Part shown: positions 1-9,403 of the stretch, one piece after another | How the letters are laid out: every line of letters begins with the position of its first letter | Position numbering within the stretch: the first letter of the stretch is position 1 | Assembly (NCBI GenBank): GCA_001801365.1 | Contig: MGXL01000043.1 | Span: 1-16,369 of the forward strand | Direction of reading: 5' to 3' | Source of the DNA: Gammaproteobacteria bacterium RBG_16_57_12 | GTDB lineage: Bacteria; Pseudomonadota; Gammaproteobacteria; RBG-16-57-12 | DNA length: 16,369 nt | Position numbers and translations under genes: made by a program | Notes under the pieces: model-generated | Database searches by the model: none | Seen by the model: the letters and a program-made list of their open reading frames with translations, nothing else | Told to the model about the DNA's origin: nothing

Positions 1-45
1 TAGCTGGTCGATCCGTTGCCTGGCCTCTTGTTCCGGGTTTCCCAT
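1..45 (-). CDS. Type I restriction enzyme R subunit-like protein, N-terminal fragment (partial)
   Basis: Only 15 codons lie in the window; the gene runs off the left edge. From the ATG at 43-45 the minus strand reads MGNPEQEARQRIDQL. An acidic-EAR-x-x-ID-x-L pattern at the extreme N terminus is typical of HsdR subunits and related DEAD/DEAH restriction helicases, usually followed by LxxAGW. An AAGGA sequence lies just upstream of the ATG, although its spacing is short. If the reading is right, the full protein would be the ATP-dependent DNA translocase and endonuclease subunit of a type I restriction-modification system, with hsdM and hsdS nearby outside the window. Fifteen residues cannot prove the family, so this is a pattern-based inference. 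Confidence 0.45.
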   Translation of the reverse strand, partial: MGNPEQEARQRIDQL

Positions 46-153
46 GTTCCTTGGCTGCGTTGCATTCGTTGAGGTGTTTCAAACCCTACAGATCATACCC
101 ATGGCAGAGGGGGTGGTAAAGGAAACAATGGGGAATGACGTGCAGTGCAATGG

Positions 154-1113
154 CTAAGGCGGGCTGATACTGCCCAGCAGCTCCTGCAAGTGGGGCTGCA
201 TGCGCCGGACACTGTCGCGGCCGACTTCGATGGCCTCGCCGGCCCGCTCAAATTCCAGCAGTCCGATGTTGCCCACGCGGGGCCGGATCAGGACCTCCGG
301 CGGGTCGCCGGCCATGCGGCTGCGGGTGATGCGATCCTGCATGATGGCCAGCGAGCCTGTCAGGACATCGAACAATCCGGGGGGGTGTGATCCGGGTTCG
401 AACAGATACGGCAGATACGCGCCGGCGCGTTGTTTCAGTTCACTGGAGATCTTGTCGAGCAGGGTGGCCTCGACGCCGTTTTTGTCCCACTGTTCCTGAT
501 ACTTGACGTTCTGGCGAAAATGCCGGCCCAGCATGCCTTCGTTCACATTCACGGCGATCACGAAATTTGCGCCCATGGCCCGGCACAGGGAGATCGGCAC
601 CGGGTTGACCAGGCCGCCATCCACCAGCCACTGGCCATCGACCTGCACCGGAGTGAATATGCCGGGCAGGGCCGCCGAGGCACGGATGGCTTCGGTTACC
701 GGCCCCTCACGCAGCCACAGCTCATGACCGGTGAGTAATTCCGTGGCGACGGCGGCAAAGGGTTTGGGAAGATTTTCGATCCGTGCTTCCGTGAGATACT
801 CATTGACGAGTTCCATCATGCGCTTGCCTTCGATGAACCCGCCGCCCAGCAACAGCTTGATATCGAGATTGCGGAGAAAATCCATTTTATTAAGACTGCG
901 GGCAAAGGATTCCAGCGGGTCAAGATTACCCGCCACATAGGCCGCGCCGATCATGGCGCCCATGGAGGTGCCGCAGACGATATCCGGTTCGATGCCGATG
1001 GCGGCCAGTTCTTTGAGCACACCGATATGCGCCCAGCCGCGGGCGGCGCCGCCGCCGAGGGCGATACCGAGGATGCGACGATCTTCTGATACCGATTGCC
1101 GCGGTTTGGGCAT
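154..1113 (-). CDS. Patatin-like phospholipase family protein (RssA/NTE type)
   Basis: This 319-residue patatin-fold serine hydrolase should cleave acyl esters of phospholipids or lysophospholipids. The sequence shows the glycine-rich oxyanion motif GGGAARG at about residues 20-26, the nucleophile elbow GTSMG at 48-52 with Ser50, and the catalytic Asp in DGG at 165-167. These complete the Ser-Asp dyad in the expected order. No signal peptide or membrane segment is evident, so it is probably cytoplasmic or membrane-peripheral. I chose the ATG at 1111-1113 because AAGGA lies 9 bases upstream. An in-frame TTG at 1120-1122 has that AAGGA directly against it, which is too close. The closest familiar relative is RssA of E. 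coli, whose physiological role is unclear. It stands alone, downstream of the cold-shock gene and its terminator. Confidence 0.9.
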   Translation of the reverse strand: MPKPRQSVSEDRRILGIALGGGAARGWAHIGVLKELAAIGIEPDIVCGTSMGAMIGAAYVAGNLDPLESFARSLNKMDFLRNLDIKLLLGGGFIEGKRMMELVNEYLTEARIENLPKPFAAVATELLTGHELWLREGPVTEAIRASAALPGIFTPVQVDGQWLVDGGLVNPVPISLCRAMGANFVIAVNVNEGMLGRHFRQNVKYQEQWDKNGVEATLLDKISSELKQRAGAYLPYLFEPGSHPPGLFDVLTGSLAIMQDRITRSRMAGDPPEVLIRPRVGNIGLLEFERAGEAIEVGRDSVRRMQPHLQELLGSISPP

Positions 1114-1154
1114 TAACGACAATCCTTACTGCCAGGGAAAAACACGTTACCGGG

Positions 1155-1178
1155 GCCGTGGGAGGGTCTCCTCACGGC
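1155..1178. other. Strong hairpin between the cold-shock gene and the patatin gene
   Basis: GCCGTG at 1155-1160 pairs with CACGGC at 1173-1178, and inside it GGAG (1161-1164) pairs with CTCC (1169-1172 region) with one bulged base. It lies 42 bases upstream of the patatin ATG, so on the leftward transcript it would sit in that gene's leader or between the two genes. A T-run follows only after about 12 bases on the minus strand, so it is not a canonical intrinsic terminator. Its function is unknown. Confidence 0.4.
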
Positions 1179-1210
1179 ACAATACTCTGCACGCCGGTGC
1201 ATCAAACAAT

Positions 1211-1231
1211 CCCCCGTTAAGAACTCGGGGG
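1211..1231 (-). terminator. Probable intrinsic terminator of the cold-shock gene
   Basis: Just downstream of the leftward cold-shock stop codon, CCCCCG (1211-1216) pairs perfectly with CGGGGG (1226-1231) around a 9-base loop. On the minus strand the stem is followed by ATTGTTTG, a modest U-rich tail. Stem strength and position suit termination, but the tail is weak. Confidence 0.55.
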
Positions 1232-1240
1232 CAAAGATTA

Positions 1241-1453
1241 TCAAGCGGGGAGTATAACGTCTTCGGCCTGCGGACCTTTCTGGCCATCCGTTACCGTAAA
1301 CTCTACGCGCTGCCCTTCATTCAGGGTGCGGAAGCCATCGCCACGGATCGACCGAAAATGCACGAAGACATCGCCGCCCTTTTCTCGTTGTATGAATCCA
1401 TAACCCTTGGAGTTATTGAACCACTTGACAGTACCGACTTCACGCTCAGACAT
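1241..1453 (-). CDS. Cold-shock protein, CspA family
   Basis: This is a 70-residue single-domain CspA-type OB-fold protein that binds single-stranded RNA or DNA, acting as an RNA chaperone. The nucleic-acid motifs are clear: GTVKWFN near the N terminus, RNP1 as KGYGFI at residues 16-21, and RNP2 as VFVHF at 29-33. The length equals that of E. coli CspA. I chose the ATG at 1451-1453 ([12 protein letters not shown]) because it matches family length and has GAGG 9 bases upstream; the open frame extends ten codons further but adds only an unrelated N terminus. The long untranslated leader of roughly 110 bases with a strong hairpin suits post-transcriptional control, as in other csp genes. Which paralogue it is, and whether it is cold-inducible, cannot be told from the sequence. 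Confidence 0.95.
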   Translation of the reverse strand: MSEREVGTVKWFNNSKGYGFIQREKGGDVFVHFRSIRGDGFRTLNEGQRVEFTVTDGQKGPQAEDVILPA

Positions 1454-1526
1454 AATGTATAACCTCAATAAGGAGAGAAGCATTCCCCTCCTGTCTTGTT
1501 ACATAACACTGGTACGCCCGGATCCT

Positions 1527-1553
1527 GGTTCATCACGCAGGGCGTGAGGAACC
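1527..1553 (-). promoter_or_regulatory. Hairpin in the cold-shock gene 5' leader
   Basis: GGTTC (1527-1531) pairs with GAACC (1549-1553), and TCACGC (1533-1538) pairs with GCGTGA (1542-1547), with one internal mismatch and a 3-base loop. It lies about 75-100 bases upstream of the cold-shock ATG, inside the expected transcript leader. csp leaders are known to refold with temperature; whether this one does is inference. Confidence 0.5.
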
Positions 1554-1571
1554 GCTGCGGGACGCCTCATT

Positions 1572-1599
1572 ACTCTAGCACGCACCCTGGAGCAATCAA
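1572..1599 (-). promoter_or_regulatory. Candidate sigma-70 promoter of the cold-shock gene
   Basis: On the minus strand, TTGATT (1594-1599) and TAGAGT (1572-1577) are separated by 16 bases, with a TGC just before the -10, giving an extended -10. Each hexamer matches four of six consensus bases. A 6-bp inverted repeat, GGAGCA (1589-1594) with TGCTCC (1602-1607), straddles the -35 and might be an operator. This would give a leader of about 110 bases. Prediction by eye only. Confidence 0.35.
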
Positions 1600-1670
1600 A
1601 GTGCTCCGCTTAATGCCGGCCCAACTGGCTATCCACCCCTGCTGTTCAACTGGGGTTTTTAGGATGATAG

Positions 1671-2876
1671 CTACAGGGGTTGCTGCAGTGCGGCCGGGGG
1701 AGTAACCAACAAGCCCTTGCGGTAATAGGCCAGGGCGTCGACCGCATCACCCGTCAGTTCATGCAGATTGCCCAGCTCCCTGTAGATATCCGCCCAGTCC
1801 GGCTCCAGACCCTGGGCCGCTTCCAGATAGGCGCGCGCCTTGCCCCATAAGCGGGTCCGTATGCAGATCCTGCCCAGGGTCAGCAGTAGCGCGGCGCTCA
1901 TGGCATGATCCTTAAGCCAGTGTTCGGCGACGACCAGCATCTTCTGCGGCTGAGGAATTTCCACCTGGCCATACAGATACACCAGGCCGTCATCCCAGCG
2001 CCGCTCGAGGGCCTCGCGCAGCAAGGACTCCGCCTCCTCATGCCGGGCATGGGCCAGCAATTGTCCGGCATACAGGCGGATAAAGGCCGCGTCATAGAGC
2101 AAAGCCCCCGGCAGCCTGTTCCAGATATTCTGTAGCTGATCCGGACTGCCTGCGCGGATAGCCTGCAGCATCAGCGCCTGGTAGCACTGGCGGGTAAGAT
2201 CATCCAGCTCGGCCTCCTCGAACACCTTGTGCCTGAGCAGGCTGGGCAGGAGATTTTCCAGTTGCGGCCAGTCATGCAGTTCCAGATACACCTGGCCGAG
2301 CAGCTTCAGCAGCTGCGGGTGCTGGGGCGCAAGCTGTTGCAGATGCAGCAGCGTGGCCAGGGCCTGTTCCAGACGCTGCGCCTCCGCCAGCAGGTTGGCC
2401 TGGGCCAGCCCGATGGCAAACTCTTCACGCGGGCTGGCCTCATAGGCCTGTTTGATATAGTTGTCACGCCGGTCTGGGGCGCCCTGCGCCTGTGCCGCGC
2501 GCGCCGCCGCCAGATAGTTTGGCAATGACGTCGGCGTGGCGCCGGCATGTTTCACCAATTGTTTTTCCGCCTTTTTCCAGCGCCCCTCCTGCAGGAGTAT
2601 CAGTCCCTTGTTCAGGGCGCGGTAGGCTCTGGATGTCTGGCGGACTTGACGCCAGCGTTTGATCCTGGCCGGCAGATTCCACGCGTTGCCCACAAATCTC
2701 ACCAGATAATACCCGGCCGCAAAACCGAGCAGCAGCGTCGCCGTGAACAGGGTAAACGTCATTTCCACTGTCCAGCCGCCAACATTGATCAGCACATAAC
2801 CCGGCTGCTCGAGAGCCACTATCGCCAGCAGCACCGCCGCGATCAGGATCACGATGAACAGGATCAGCCATCTCAT
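1671..2876 (-). CDS. hemY: HemY, TPR-containing inner-membrane protein of the haem operon
   Basis: This 401-residue protein belongs to the gammaproteobacterial HemY family (HemY_N domain plus TPR region), which is unrelated to the B. subtilis protoporphyrinogen oxidase of the same name. Two hydrophobic segments are visible at about residues 3-22 and 40-62, separated by the typical PGYVLINVGGW motif. They are followed by a basic stretch (ARIKRWRQ) and a long helical region with TPR-like repeats to the C terminus, including the pair near LGRICIRTRLWGKARAYLEAA. The start ATG lies 4 bases after the hemX stop with no strong ribosome site of its own, so it is probably translationally coupled. It is last in the leftward hemC-hemD-hemX-hemY operon. 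Its exact role is unresolved in the family; a link to late haem or porphyrin metabolism is inferred from operon conservation. Confidence 0.93.
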   Translation of the reverse strand: MRWLILFIVILIAAVLLAIVALEQPGYVLINVGGWTVEMTFTLFTATLLLGFAAGYYLVRFVGNAWNLPARIKRWRQVRQTSRAYRALNKGLILLQEGRWKKAEKQLVKHAGATPTSLPNYLAAARAAQAQGAPDRRDNYIKQAYEASPREEFAIGLAQANLLAEAQRLEQALATLLHLQQLAPQHPQLLKLLGQVYLELHDWPQLENLLPSLLRHKVFEEAELDDLTRQCYQALMLQAIRAGSPDQLQNIWNRLPGALLYDAAFIRLYAGQLLAHARHEEAESLLREALERRWDDGLVYLYGQVEIPQPQKMLVVAEHWLKDHAMSAALLLTLGRICIRTRLWGKARAYLEAAQGLEPDWADIYRELGNLHELTGDAVDALAYYRKGLLVTPPAALQQPL

Positions 2877-2880
2877 ACCA

Positions 2881-3996
2881 TTACCCCGAGTGCGCCGGTG
2901 TCACAAAGATGCCGGCCATGGACGAAGCGTCATGGCGCGAGGAAGTCTGTCGCGCCTGGCGTTGGCGAAACTCCTGCAATAGCCGCAGGGATTCGGAAAT
3001 GTCCGGCAGGTTCACGCTAATCGTACTGTCGTGCAGGCGAGCCAGGGCCTCCACGATCGCCCTGGTTTCCTGGGCGTCGGGATCAAAGTAGCGCCGAGCC
3101 CAGTCTTGCGCTGCCTGCAGATTGTCGCGCCATATCGAAGTCTGCCCTTTCAATAGAGCCAGGCGTGCGCTCTCCAGCTTGTGTTGTAAATTGAGATAGA
3201 GAAACTCTTCCTGCTCCGGTGGCAGCAGGGGTGCGATTGCCTTGCCATCATGACGTATCACCACCAGCGTCTTGATTTCCTGCCACAGGGAGAGAACAAA
3301 GCGTTTCCAGAACGGCTGTGCCTGCTCAGCTTCCCCAGGCCGCTGTTCGGGCATGGCCATGCGCCGCCCCTGCATCGGCAGACCGGTTACGGTTTTGCTC
3401 AGAGCGCTGATTTGCGCCGAGAGCCCGGTGATGTCCGGTTCATCCACGCCTTCCAGCACCGCGATCTCCTGCGCCAGTTGCTGACGCACGGCTTGCAGAC
3501 CCGGTTCTTTCAGTTGCTTGAGTATCTTGTCGGCCTGGCGCAAGGGATATAATGCCGTGGACTTGTCGCCATTGAGCAGGAGATGATCGTTGGCGATGCG
3601 CAGGAGATATTCCGCCTCGGTCAGGGCCCACTGACGGGAGCTGTTGCCCGCCAGGGCGCGCAGTTCCACCACGGCTTCGGACAAATCCTTTTCGACCTGC
3701 TGCATGTGCTGTAATTGCTGCAGCAGTTCCTGTTGCTGCTGTGTGAACTGCTGACGCTGCTCGCTCAGCATCTGTACATACTGATCGAGCTGTTGCTGCT
3801 GACCATCCAGTGTGGCGGTCAGTTGGCGCCAGAAATAGACCGCGCTGATGGCCACGCAGATCGCCAGCACCAAGGCCAGATTGCCGGGCCAATGTTTTTT
3901 GTGCTCGGCCTTGCCCGCCATGCTTTGGGCAGGCTGAACAGCGGGGGCGGTTTTATCAATGACGCTGTTGTCAGCGGGATGTTCATGTTCCGCCAT
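2881..3996 (-). CDS. hemX: HemX-like membrane protein (uroporphyrinogen-III C-methyltransferase-like)
   Basis: This 371-residue protein belongs to the HemX family, often labelled uroporphyrin-III C-methyltransferase although it lacks the SAM-binding methyltransferase fold. A polar N-terminal tail of about 36 residues precedes a single membrane helix (about 38-57, NLALVLAICVAISAVYF). A glutamine-rich coiled coil follows at about 62-115, then the helical HemX body containing the family-typical ALTEAEYLLRIANDHLLL segment. The expected topology is one transmembrane segment with the large domain in the periplasm. The ATG is preceded by AAGGAG at good spacing and overlaps the end of hemD by 14 bases, as hemD does with hemC, so the whole set should be co-translated. 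The proposed role, organising or tuning tetrapyrrole synthesis, is inference; no catalytic residues are recognisable. Confidence 0.92.
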   Translation of the reverse strand: MAEHEHPADNSVIDKTAPAVQPAQSMAGKAEHKKHWPGNLALVLAICVAISAVYFWRQLTATLDGQQQQLDQYVQMLSEQRQQFTQQQQELLQQLQHMQQVEKDLSEAVVELRALAGNSSRQWALTEAEYLLRIANDHLLLNGDKSTALYPLRQADKILKQLKEPGLQAVRQQLAQEIAVLEGVDEPDITGLSAQISALSKTVTGLPMQGRRMAMPEQRPGEAEQAQPFWKRFVLSLWQEIKTLVVIRHDGKAIAPLLPPEQEEFLYLNLQHKLESARLALLKGQTSIWRDNLQAAQDWARRYFDPDAQETRAIVEALARLHDSTISVNLPDISESLRLLQEFRQRQARQTSSRHDASSMAGIFVTPAHSG

Positions 3997-4798
3997 GGAC
4001 GGCTCCTTCTCTACGACGGCGCGCCCCGAGATGCCAGGCCTTTATTGCCGCCAGGATCGCCTCGTCACTCGCCTGCGCGGCAACAATCGGGGGAATACGC
4101 ATGCCCAGTTCGGTCGCCAGCGCGGCGCCCGCGGCGCTGACCACCACCAGCGGGCTATTGCATAACAGCTCTTTGCCACTATGACCGATCAGTTCAAACA
4201 AATTACGGATTCCTTCATTGCTGGTCGTGACGACTATATCGACCTCGCCCTGTTGCCAGCGCTTGATGAGCGGTGCAACATCAACATCGGGTTTGATGCG
4301 GCGGTAACACTCGGCATATTCGACCTGCGCGCCGCGTCGGGTCAAGGTCAGGGCGAGATGCTCTCGGCCGCCCTCGCCACGGAAGATCACGATGCGTTTG
4401 CCGGATACCTGTTGCAGTGCCTTCATCTCCAGCAGCCCCTCGCTGTCAAAGCGCTGCGGCGGAGCAATCTGTACCGTGATGCCTCTTTGTTCCAGCGCTT
4501 GAGCGGTAGCGCGGCCCACCGCCGCCAGTTGCAGGTGGGGCGGCAGATGGCGATGCCTTGCAATAAGATCCAGTCCCTGATGCACCGCATTGGCGCTGAT
4601 AAAAATGGCGATATCAAATTCATCCAGGCGGTCGATGATGGCCCGCAGTGACGCCGGGTTCTGCGGGGGAGCAATCTCCAGCATCGGAAAGGCAATGGCA
4701 ATCCCGCCTGCCGCCTCGATCAACCGGCACAGCCCGGCGGCCTGATGCCGCGGACGTGTCACAACAATATGCACACCCGCCAGCTCAGGCGTTGTCAT
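3983..4798 (-). CDS. hemD: Uroporphyrinogen-III synthase
   Basis: This 271-residue enzyme cyclises hydroxymethylbilane to uroporphyrinogen III with inversion of ring D, the committed step of all tetrapyrrole synthesis after HemC. The sequence follows the family despite its usual low conservation: an N-terminal VVTRP strand, a FPMLEI segment, [22 protein letters not shown], the VIFRGEGGR loop, AECYRR, and [17 protein letters not shown] in the second domain. The start is the ATG at 4796-4798 (MTTPELAG), overlapping the end of hemC by 14 bases. A longer open frame upstream lies wholly inside hemC and is not used. Length is normal. The C terminus is rich in arginine (GARRRREG) and may be a variable tail. 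The protein is cytoplasmic and soluble. Confidence 0.95.
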   Translation of the reverse strand: MTTPELAGVHIVVTRPRHQAAGLCRLIEAAGGIAIAFPMLEIAPPQNPASLRAIIDRLDEFDIAIFISANAVHQGLDLIARHRHLPPHLQLAAVGRATAQALEQRGITVQIAPPQRFDSEGLLEMKALQQVSGKRIVIFRGEGGREHLALTLTRRGAQVEYAECYRRIKPDVDVAPLIKRWQQGEVDIVVTTSNEGIRNLFELIGHSGKELLCNSPLVVVSAAGAALATELGMRIPPIVAAQASDEAILAAIKAWHLGARRRREGAVHGGT

Positions 4799-5714
4799 AG
4801 ACTTCCCGGAGGATCTCGCGGGCGCCCCGCGCCAGCAGCCGGTCGGCCAGCTGCACGCCCAGGCGCTCTCCCTCGGCCACCGCGCCGCTGATGTCATCTT
4901 TGATAATGCGCTGACCATCGGTGCTGCCCACCAGGCCGCGCAGATGAATCCGGTCGCCCTGAATCACGGCATAGCCGCCAATCGGCACCTGGCAGCCGCC
5001 TTCCAGCCGCTGATTCATGGCCCGCTCGGCCATGACACGCCGCCAGGTCTCCTCATGTTTCAATGGCGCAATCAGGGTATTAATGCGTGCATCATCAGTG
5101 CGGCACTCGATACCCACCGCCCCCTGACCAATGGCCGGCAGGGAGATATCGGTTTCGATATAACCGGTGATACGCTTGCCGAAGCCCAGGCGAATCAGAC
5201 CCGCCGCCGCCAGGATGACGGCGTCATAGTCACCCTCGTCGAGCTTCTTCAACCGGGTATTCACGTTACCGCGCAAATCCCGGATCTGTAAGTCGGGGCG
5301 GTAGGCGCGGATCTGGCACTGGCGGCGCAGGCTGGAGGTGCCCACCCGGGCGTTCAGTGGCAAATCCTCAAGCGAGGAATAATTATTGGAGACGAACACA
5401 TCACGCGGATCTTCGCGCTCGCAAATCACCGCCAGATGCAGCCCCGGCGGAAATTCCACCGGCACATCCTTCATGGAATGCACGGCGATATCCGCCTGGC
5501 CTTCCAGCATGCCCGCCTCCAGTTCCTTGACGAACAGGCCCTTGCCGCCCACCTTGGCCAGCGGGGTGTCGAGGATCTTGTCACCCTGGGTGGTCATCTT
5601 CAACAGCTCGATCCGGATACCGGGGTGATGACGCTCCAGCTCTGCCTTGACAAATTCGGCCTGCCACAGGGCCAGAGGACTCTTGCGGGTGGCGATACGA
5701 ATGACATCCGACAT
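4785..5714 (-). CDS. hemC: Porphobilinogen deaminase (hydroxymethylbilane synthase)
   Basis: This 309-residue enzyme polymerises four porphobilinogen molecules to hydroxymethylbilane on a covalently attached dipyrromethane cofactor. Cofactor-binding Cys241 is visible in EGGCQVPIG and catalytic Asp83 in HSMKDVP. The [10 protein letters not shown] and [12 protein letters not shown] motifs hold the substrate-binding arginines. Total length is typical of bacterial HemC (about 310). I chose the ATG at 5712-5714 ([12 protein letters not shown]), which matches the family N terminus and has a GGA 7 bases upstream. An in-frame TTG at 5736-5738 would add eight residues and has no clear ribosome site. 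It is first in the hem operon and faces away from fbp across a 155-base gap, so that gap must hold its promoter, which I could not identify confidently. Confidence 0.98.
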   Translation of the reverse strand: MSDVIRIATRKSPLALWQAEFVKAELERHHPGIRIELLKMTTQGDKILDTPLAKVGGKGLFVKELEAGMLEGQADIAVHSMKDVPVEFPPGLHLAVICEREDPRDVFVSNNYSSLEDLPLNARVGTSSLRRQCQIRAYRPDLQIRDLRGNVNTRLKKLDEGDYDAVILAAAGLIRLGFGKRITGYIETDISLPAIGQGAVGIECRTDDARINTLIAPLKHEETWRRVMAERAMNQRLEGGCQVPIGGYAVIQGDRIHLRGLVGSTDGQRIIKDDISGAVAEGERLGVQLADRLLARGAREILREVYDNA

Positions 5715-5792
5715 CTTGAATTCCAGCTTATTATTCAAAGATTGATATAGTACCGCCAGAGTCAGGTCTGCGCACTAGCTCTTGCACAGGTT

Positions 5793-5821
5793 TTCGATTC
5801 CAGGCCCTGATCTGCTAAAAT
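5793..5821 (+). promoter_or_regulatory. Candidate extended -10 promoter of fbp
   Basis: TGCTAAAAT (5813-5821) contains an extended -10 (TG-n-TAAAAT). The base tract 17 nucleotides upstream, TTCGAT at 5793-5798, is a poor -35, which is usual for extended -10 promoters. Transcription would begin about 40 bases before the fbp ATG. Confidence 0.4.
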
Positions 5822-5869
5822 AACCGGCCAGTATCCCACGCATTCCTCTTCTTAAAAGGAAATCACTCC

Positions 5870-6874
5870 ATGGCAAACAGCATCAGCTTCAAACAATACA
5901 TTGCGAACGAGCAGCGTGCAGGAAGGGTGGACGCCGATCTGGCGGGGCTGCTCAATGACACCCTCGGGGCCTGCAAGCAAATTTCCTATGACCTGAGCCA
6001 GGGCGCCCTGATGGGCGTGCTGGGCATGGCCGGCAGTGAAAACGTCCAGGGCGAGGACCAGAAAAAAATGGACGTCATCTCCAATGATGTCATGATTGCC
6101 GCCAACAACCGTTCCGGCTTTGTCTCGGGCATGGCCTCCGAGGAAGAAGAAACCGCCTACACCTTACCGGCCGATGCGCCACGCGGTAAGTACTTACTTC
6201 TGTTCGATCCCTTGGACGGCTCGTCCAATATCGATGTCAACATCTCGGTGGGCACCATCTTCTCCATTCTGCGCGCCCCCAAGGGCGTCACCAATCCGGC
6301 CGACAAGGATTTCCTGCAAAAGGGCACCGAGCAGGTCTGTGCCGGGTTTGTGGTCTATGGCCAGTCCACCGTGCTGGTGATCACCCTGGGCAAGGGCAGC
6401 CACGGCTTCACCCTGGATCGCAATATTGGCGAATTTATTCTTACCCAGCCCAACATCCAGATACCGGCCGACACCAAGGAATTTGCGATCAATGCATCCA
6501 ACAGCCGTTTCTGGGAGGCGCCGGTAAAGCGCTATATCGACGAGTGCCTGGCCGGAAAATCCGGAACCCGTGACAAGGACTTCAACATGCGCTGGGTGGC
6601 CTCGATGGTCGCCGAGGTCTATCGCATTCTTACCCGTGGCGGAATCTTCATGTATCCGCTGGACAGCAAGCTCAAGGACAAGGGTGGCAAGTTACGGCTG
6701 ATGTATGAAGCCAACCCCATGTCCTTAATTGTTGAGCAGGCCGGCGGCGCCAGCAACACCGGACGCGGCCGCATCCTGGATCTTCAACCCACCGGGCTGC
6801 ATCAGCGTGTACCGGTGATACTCGGTTCCAGAAATGAAGTGGAGCGTGTGGTGCGTTATCACGCGGAAGGATGA
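5870..6874 (+). CDS. fbp: Class I fructose-1,6-bisphosphatase
   Basis: This 334-residue enzyme hydrolyses fructose 1,6-bisphosphate to fructose 6-phosphate, an irreversible gluconeogenic step that also serves the Calvin cycle in autotrophs. Metal and substrate sites are intact: GEDQKKMDV at about 61-69, the DPLDGSSN metal-binding motif at 113-120, and the class signature [13 protein letters not shown] at about 273-285. Length fits bacterial class I FBPases. The ATG has AAGGA 9 bases upstream. It is monocistronic, divergent from hemC and convergent with gyrB, with a strong terminator after it. If the origin lies between dnaN and rpmH, fbp is the only complete gene left of it that is transcribed against the replication fork. 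Whether it works in gluconeogenesis or CO2 fixation cannot be decided here. Confidence 0.98.
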   Translation: MANSISFKQYIANEQRAGRVDADLAGLLNDTLGACKQISYDLSQGALMGVLGMAGSENVQGEDQKKMDVISNDVMIAANNRSGFVSGMASEEEETAYTLPADAPRGKYLLLFDPLDGSSNIDVNISVGTIFSILRAPKGVTNPADKDFLQKGTEQVCAGFVVYGQSTVLVITLGKGSHGFTLDRNIGEFILTQPNIQIPADTKEFAINASNSRFWEAPVKRYIDECLAGKSGTRDKDFNMRWVASMVAEVYRILTRGGIFMYPLDSKLKDKGGKLRLMYEANPMSLIVEQAGGASNTGRGRILDLQPTGLHQRVPVILGSRNEVERVVRYHAEG

Positions 6875-6914
6875 TTGCAGCTGGTAATGCGGCAAGAGCG
6901 CCTGCACCACCCAA

Positions 6915-6944
6915 TAAAAAAGGGAGCTCAAGCTCCCTTTTTTT
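6915..6944. terminator. Bidirectional intrinsic terminator between fbp and gyrB
   Basis: GGGAGC (6922-6927) pairs with GCTCCC (6932-6937) around a TCAA loop. The stem is flanked by seven A on the left (6915-6921, apart from the adjacent bases) and seven T on the right (6938-6944). Because the A and T runs are symmetric it can stop both the rightward fbp transcript and the leftward gyrB transcript, which ends 18 bases away. Confidence 0.92.
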
Positions 6945-6961
6945 GTTGGTCGGATGATAAT

Positions 6962-9403
<2,442 letters not shown>

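Noticed and set aside
1635..1660. Terminator-like ACCCC ... GGGGT followed by TTTT on the plus strand downstream of hemY
   Set aside because: The stem is only 5 bp with a 12-base loop, and the T-run serves the plus strand, where no gene arrives. On the minus strand, where hemY ends, there is no U-rich tail.
4799..4918. N-terminal extension of HemD by 40 residues
   Set aside because: The extension lies wholly within hemC coding sequence and does not resemble HemD; the ATG at 4796-4798 gives the normal family start.
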